Below are positions 5,144 to 5,989 of a stretch of 5,989 nt of DNA, piece after piece. Numbering within the stretch: the stretch's first letter is position 1; every line of letters starts with the position of its first letter. The DNA is from VAZQ01 sp036522235. GTDB lineage: Bacteria; Pseudomonadota; Alphaproteobacteria; Rhizobiales; Xanthobacteraceae. A program made the translations under genes and the position numbers. A model generated the notes under the pieces. It worked only from the letters and a program-made list of their open reading frames with translations. It made no database searches and was not told where the DNA came from. Location: the NCBI GenBank assembly GCA_036522235.1, contig DATDGG010000232.1:1-5989 (forward strand), given 5' to 3'.

Positions 5144-5989
5144 TCAGAGCTTGCGAACTCCGTGCTCCTGCAAGAAGCCGAGGAGCAAGCGGCTCACTTC
5201 CTCGGGCTGCTCCTGCTGCACCCAGTGGCCGGCGCCGTCCACCAGATGAAAGCCCACCATCCGGGTGCAGTCGCGCTCGCGCATGTTCTCGGCGGCGCCC
5301 GGGGTCTGGTAGACGCCCCAGTCGCTCTTGCCGCCGATGAACATCGACGGCACGTCGATGGTGCGGCCCGAGAAGGTACGCAGCTCCGCGACGCTCTTGG
5401 GGTCGGAGCCGCGCCGCACCCGATAGCCCTGCAGGGCGCCGTTGAACCCCGTACGGCCGTACTCGGTCACATAGACGTCGACCTCGGCATCGGTCAGCCA
5501 TTTGCAGGCCGCGATCTCGGCCGCCGACGGCATCTCGGCCGCGACCGTCGCCGCCATGCCCTTGTCGAGATCCATCACGTAATAGGTCGGGATCTGCGCC
5601 AGCTCCTCGGCGGTCCGCGCCTTGAGGGGATGCGGCTTGTTGCCTTTCCAGTCGGCGCTCTTGTAGTGGTAATAGGCACGGAAGAAATCGTGCAAGCCCT
5701 GCGGGGCATGCAGCATGTCCTCATTAGCGCCGGGCTTGCGCTGATAGTTCTGGTAGTATTTGCGCGGACGCGGCAGCGCGGCGAGCTGCGCATCGATCTC
5801 GTCATCGGTCGGGGCCGGACGCGGCAGCGCGGCGCCGTTGGCGGTGTTGAACGGCATCGACGGCGCGCCCTGGAACGGCGAGCTCAGCATCACCACCGCG
5901 GGGAACATGTCGGGCCGGGTCAGCGCCGCCCATGAGGCGACCGGGGAGCCCGCATCGTGCCCCACGATAGCGGCGACCGAGCGGTAGCC
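5144..5989 (-). CDS. Epoxide-hydrolase-type alpha/beta hydrolase, 5' partial
   Basis: The frame is open through the right edge, leaving 281 visible residues without the N-terminal strands and the oxyanion-loop region. The first visible residues hold the nucleophile elbow VGHDAGS, with Asp12 (numbered from the edge) as nucleophile; this is typical of epoxide hydrolases and haloalkane dehalogenases. The rest of the triad fits: Asp223 in GGKSDWG and His255 in GAGHWVQQEQPEEV. The cap domain has a YYQNYQRKPGANEDM segment (78-92), like the YxxYFQxPGxAE motif, and a second lid segment, RTGFNGALQGYRV, with Tyr189. These two tyrosines are what soluble epoxide hydrolases use to hold the epoxide oxygen, which favours that activity over dehalogenation. 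No export signal can be judged because the N-terminus is missing. It is probably cytoplasmic and co-transcribed with the binding-protein gene downstream. The substrate is unknown. Confidence 0.9.
   Translation of the reverse strand, partial: GYRSVAAIVGHDAGSPVASWAALTRPDMFPAVVMLSSPFQGAPSMPFNTANGAALPRPAPTDDEIDAQLAALPRPRKYYQNYQRKPGANEDMLHAPQGLHDFFRAYYHYKSADWKGNKPHPLKARTAEELAQIPTYYVMDLDKGMAATVAAEMPSAAEIAACKWLTDAEVDVYVTEYGRTGFNGALQGYRVRRGSDPKSVAELRTFSGRTIDVPSMFIGGKSDWGVYQTPGAAENMRERDCTRMVGFHLVDGAGHWVQQEQPEEVSRLLLGFLQEHGVRKL
5765..5834. repeat. 19-bp exact direct repeat inside the hydrolase gene
   Basis: CGGACGCGGCAGCGCGGCG occurs at 5765-5783 and again at 5816-5834. The 51-base offset is a whole number of codons, so both copies encode AALPRP in the cap domain. 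The sequence between the copies is not duplicated. It may be a small in-frame duplication remnant or convergence in proline/arginine-rich GC-rich coding sequence. Confidence 0.7.

Noticed and set aside
4550..5935. A 461-codon plus-strand open frame across the Bug gene and the hydrolase gene
   Set aside because: It spans two minus-strand genes and the gap between them, and its translation is His/Arg/Gly-rich with no family resemblance. It is the antisense shadow of their codons.

Overview
The window looks like chromosome of an alphaproteobacterium, most likely Bradyrhizobium or a close relative in the Rhizobiales. This rests on the uniformly high GC, a Tat-exported Bug/TctC-type binding protein standing alone, and a GTGGGCAA-rich palindromic repeat of a kind I remember from Bradyrhizobium intergenic regions. 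The placement is inference; there is no rRNA or tRNA gene to anchor it.

Left part (1-4137, plus strand): the distal end of a hydrogenase-4 / formate-hydrogenlyase-like operon in the order hyfE (5' end outside the window), hyfF, hyfG, hyfI. HyfE and HyfF are NuoK-like and NuoL/M/N-like membrane subunits. HyfG is a NuoC-NuoD-type large subunit and HyfI a NuoB-type [4Fe-4S] small subunit. The first three genes are tightly packed (4-base overlap, then 16 bases). hyfG and hyfI are separated by 197 bases, most of which is a 162-bp palindromic repeat with perfect 15-bp inverted ends.

The main result is that HyfG lacks all four cysteines that hold the Ni-Fe centre in true hydrogenases, and ends at the place where a hydrogenase precursor would be cleaved. 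HyfI keeps its four cluster cysteines, and HyfF keeps the charged residues of the proton path. The complex is therefore probably not a hydrogenase. It fits the 'energy-converting hydrogenase related' (Ehr) complexes, relatives of complex I and group 4 hydrogenases whose physiological substrate is not settled.

Right part (4124-5989, minus strand): an epoxide-hydrolase-type alpha/beta hydrolase (5' end outside the window) followed after 39 bases by a Tat-exported tripartite-tricarboxylate (Bug/TctC) solute-binding protein. They probably form a small operon for uptake and breakdown of an unknown organic compound. It converges on the hyf operon, and the stop-codon ends of hyfI and the binding-protein gene overlap by 14 bases, so no intergenic terminator fits between them. 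I see no rRNA, tRNA, CRISPR array, transposase or prophage gene.
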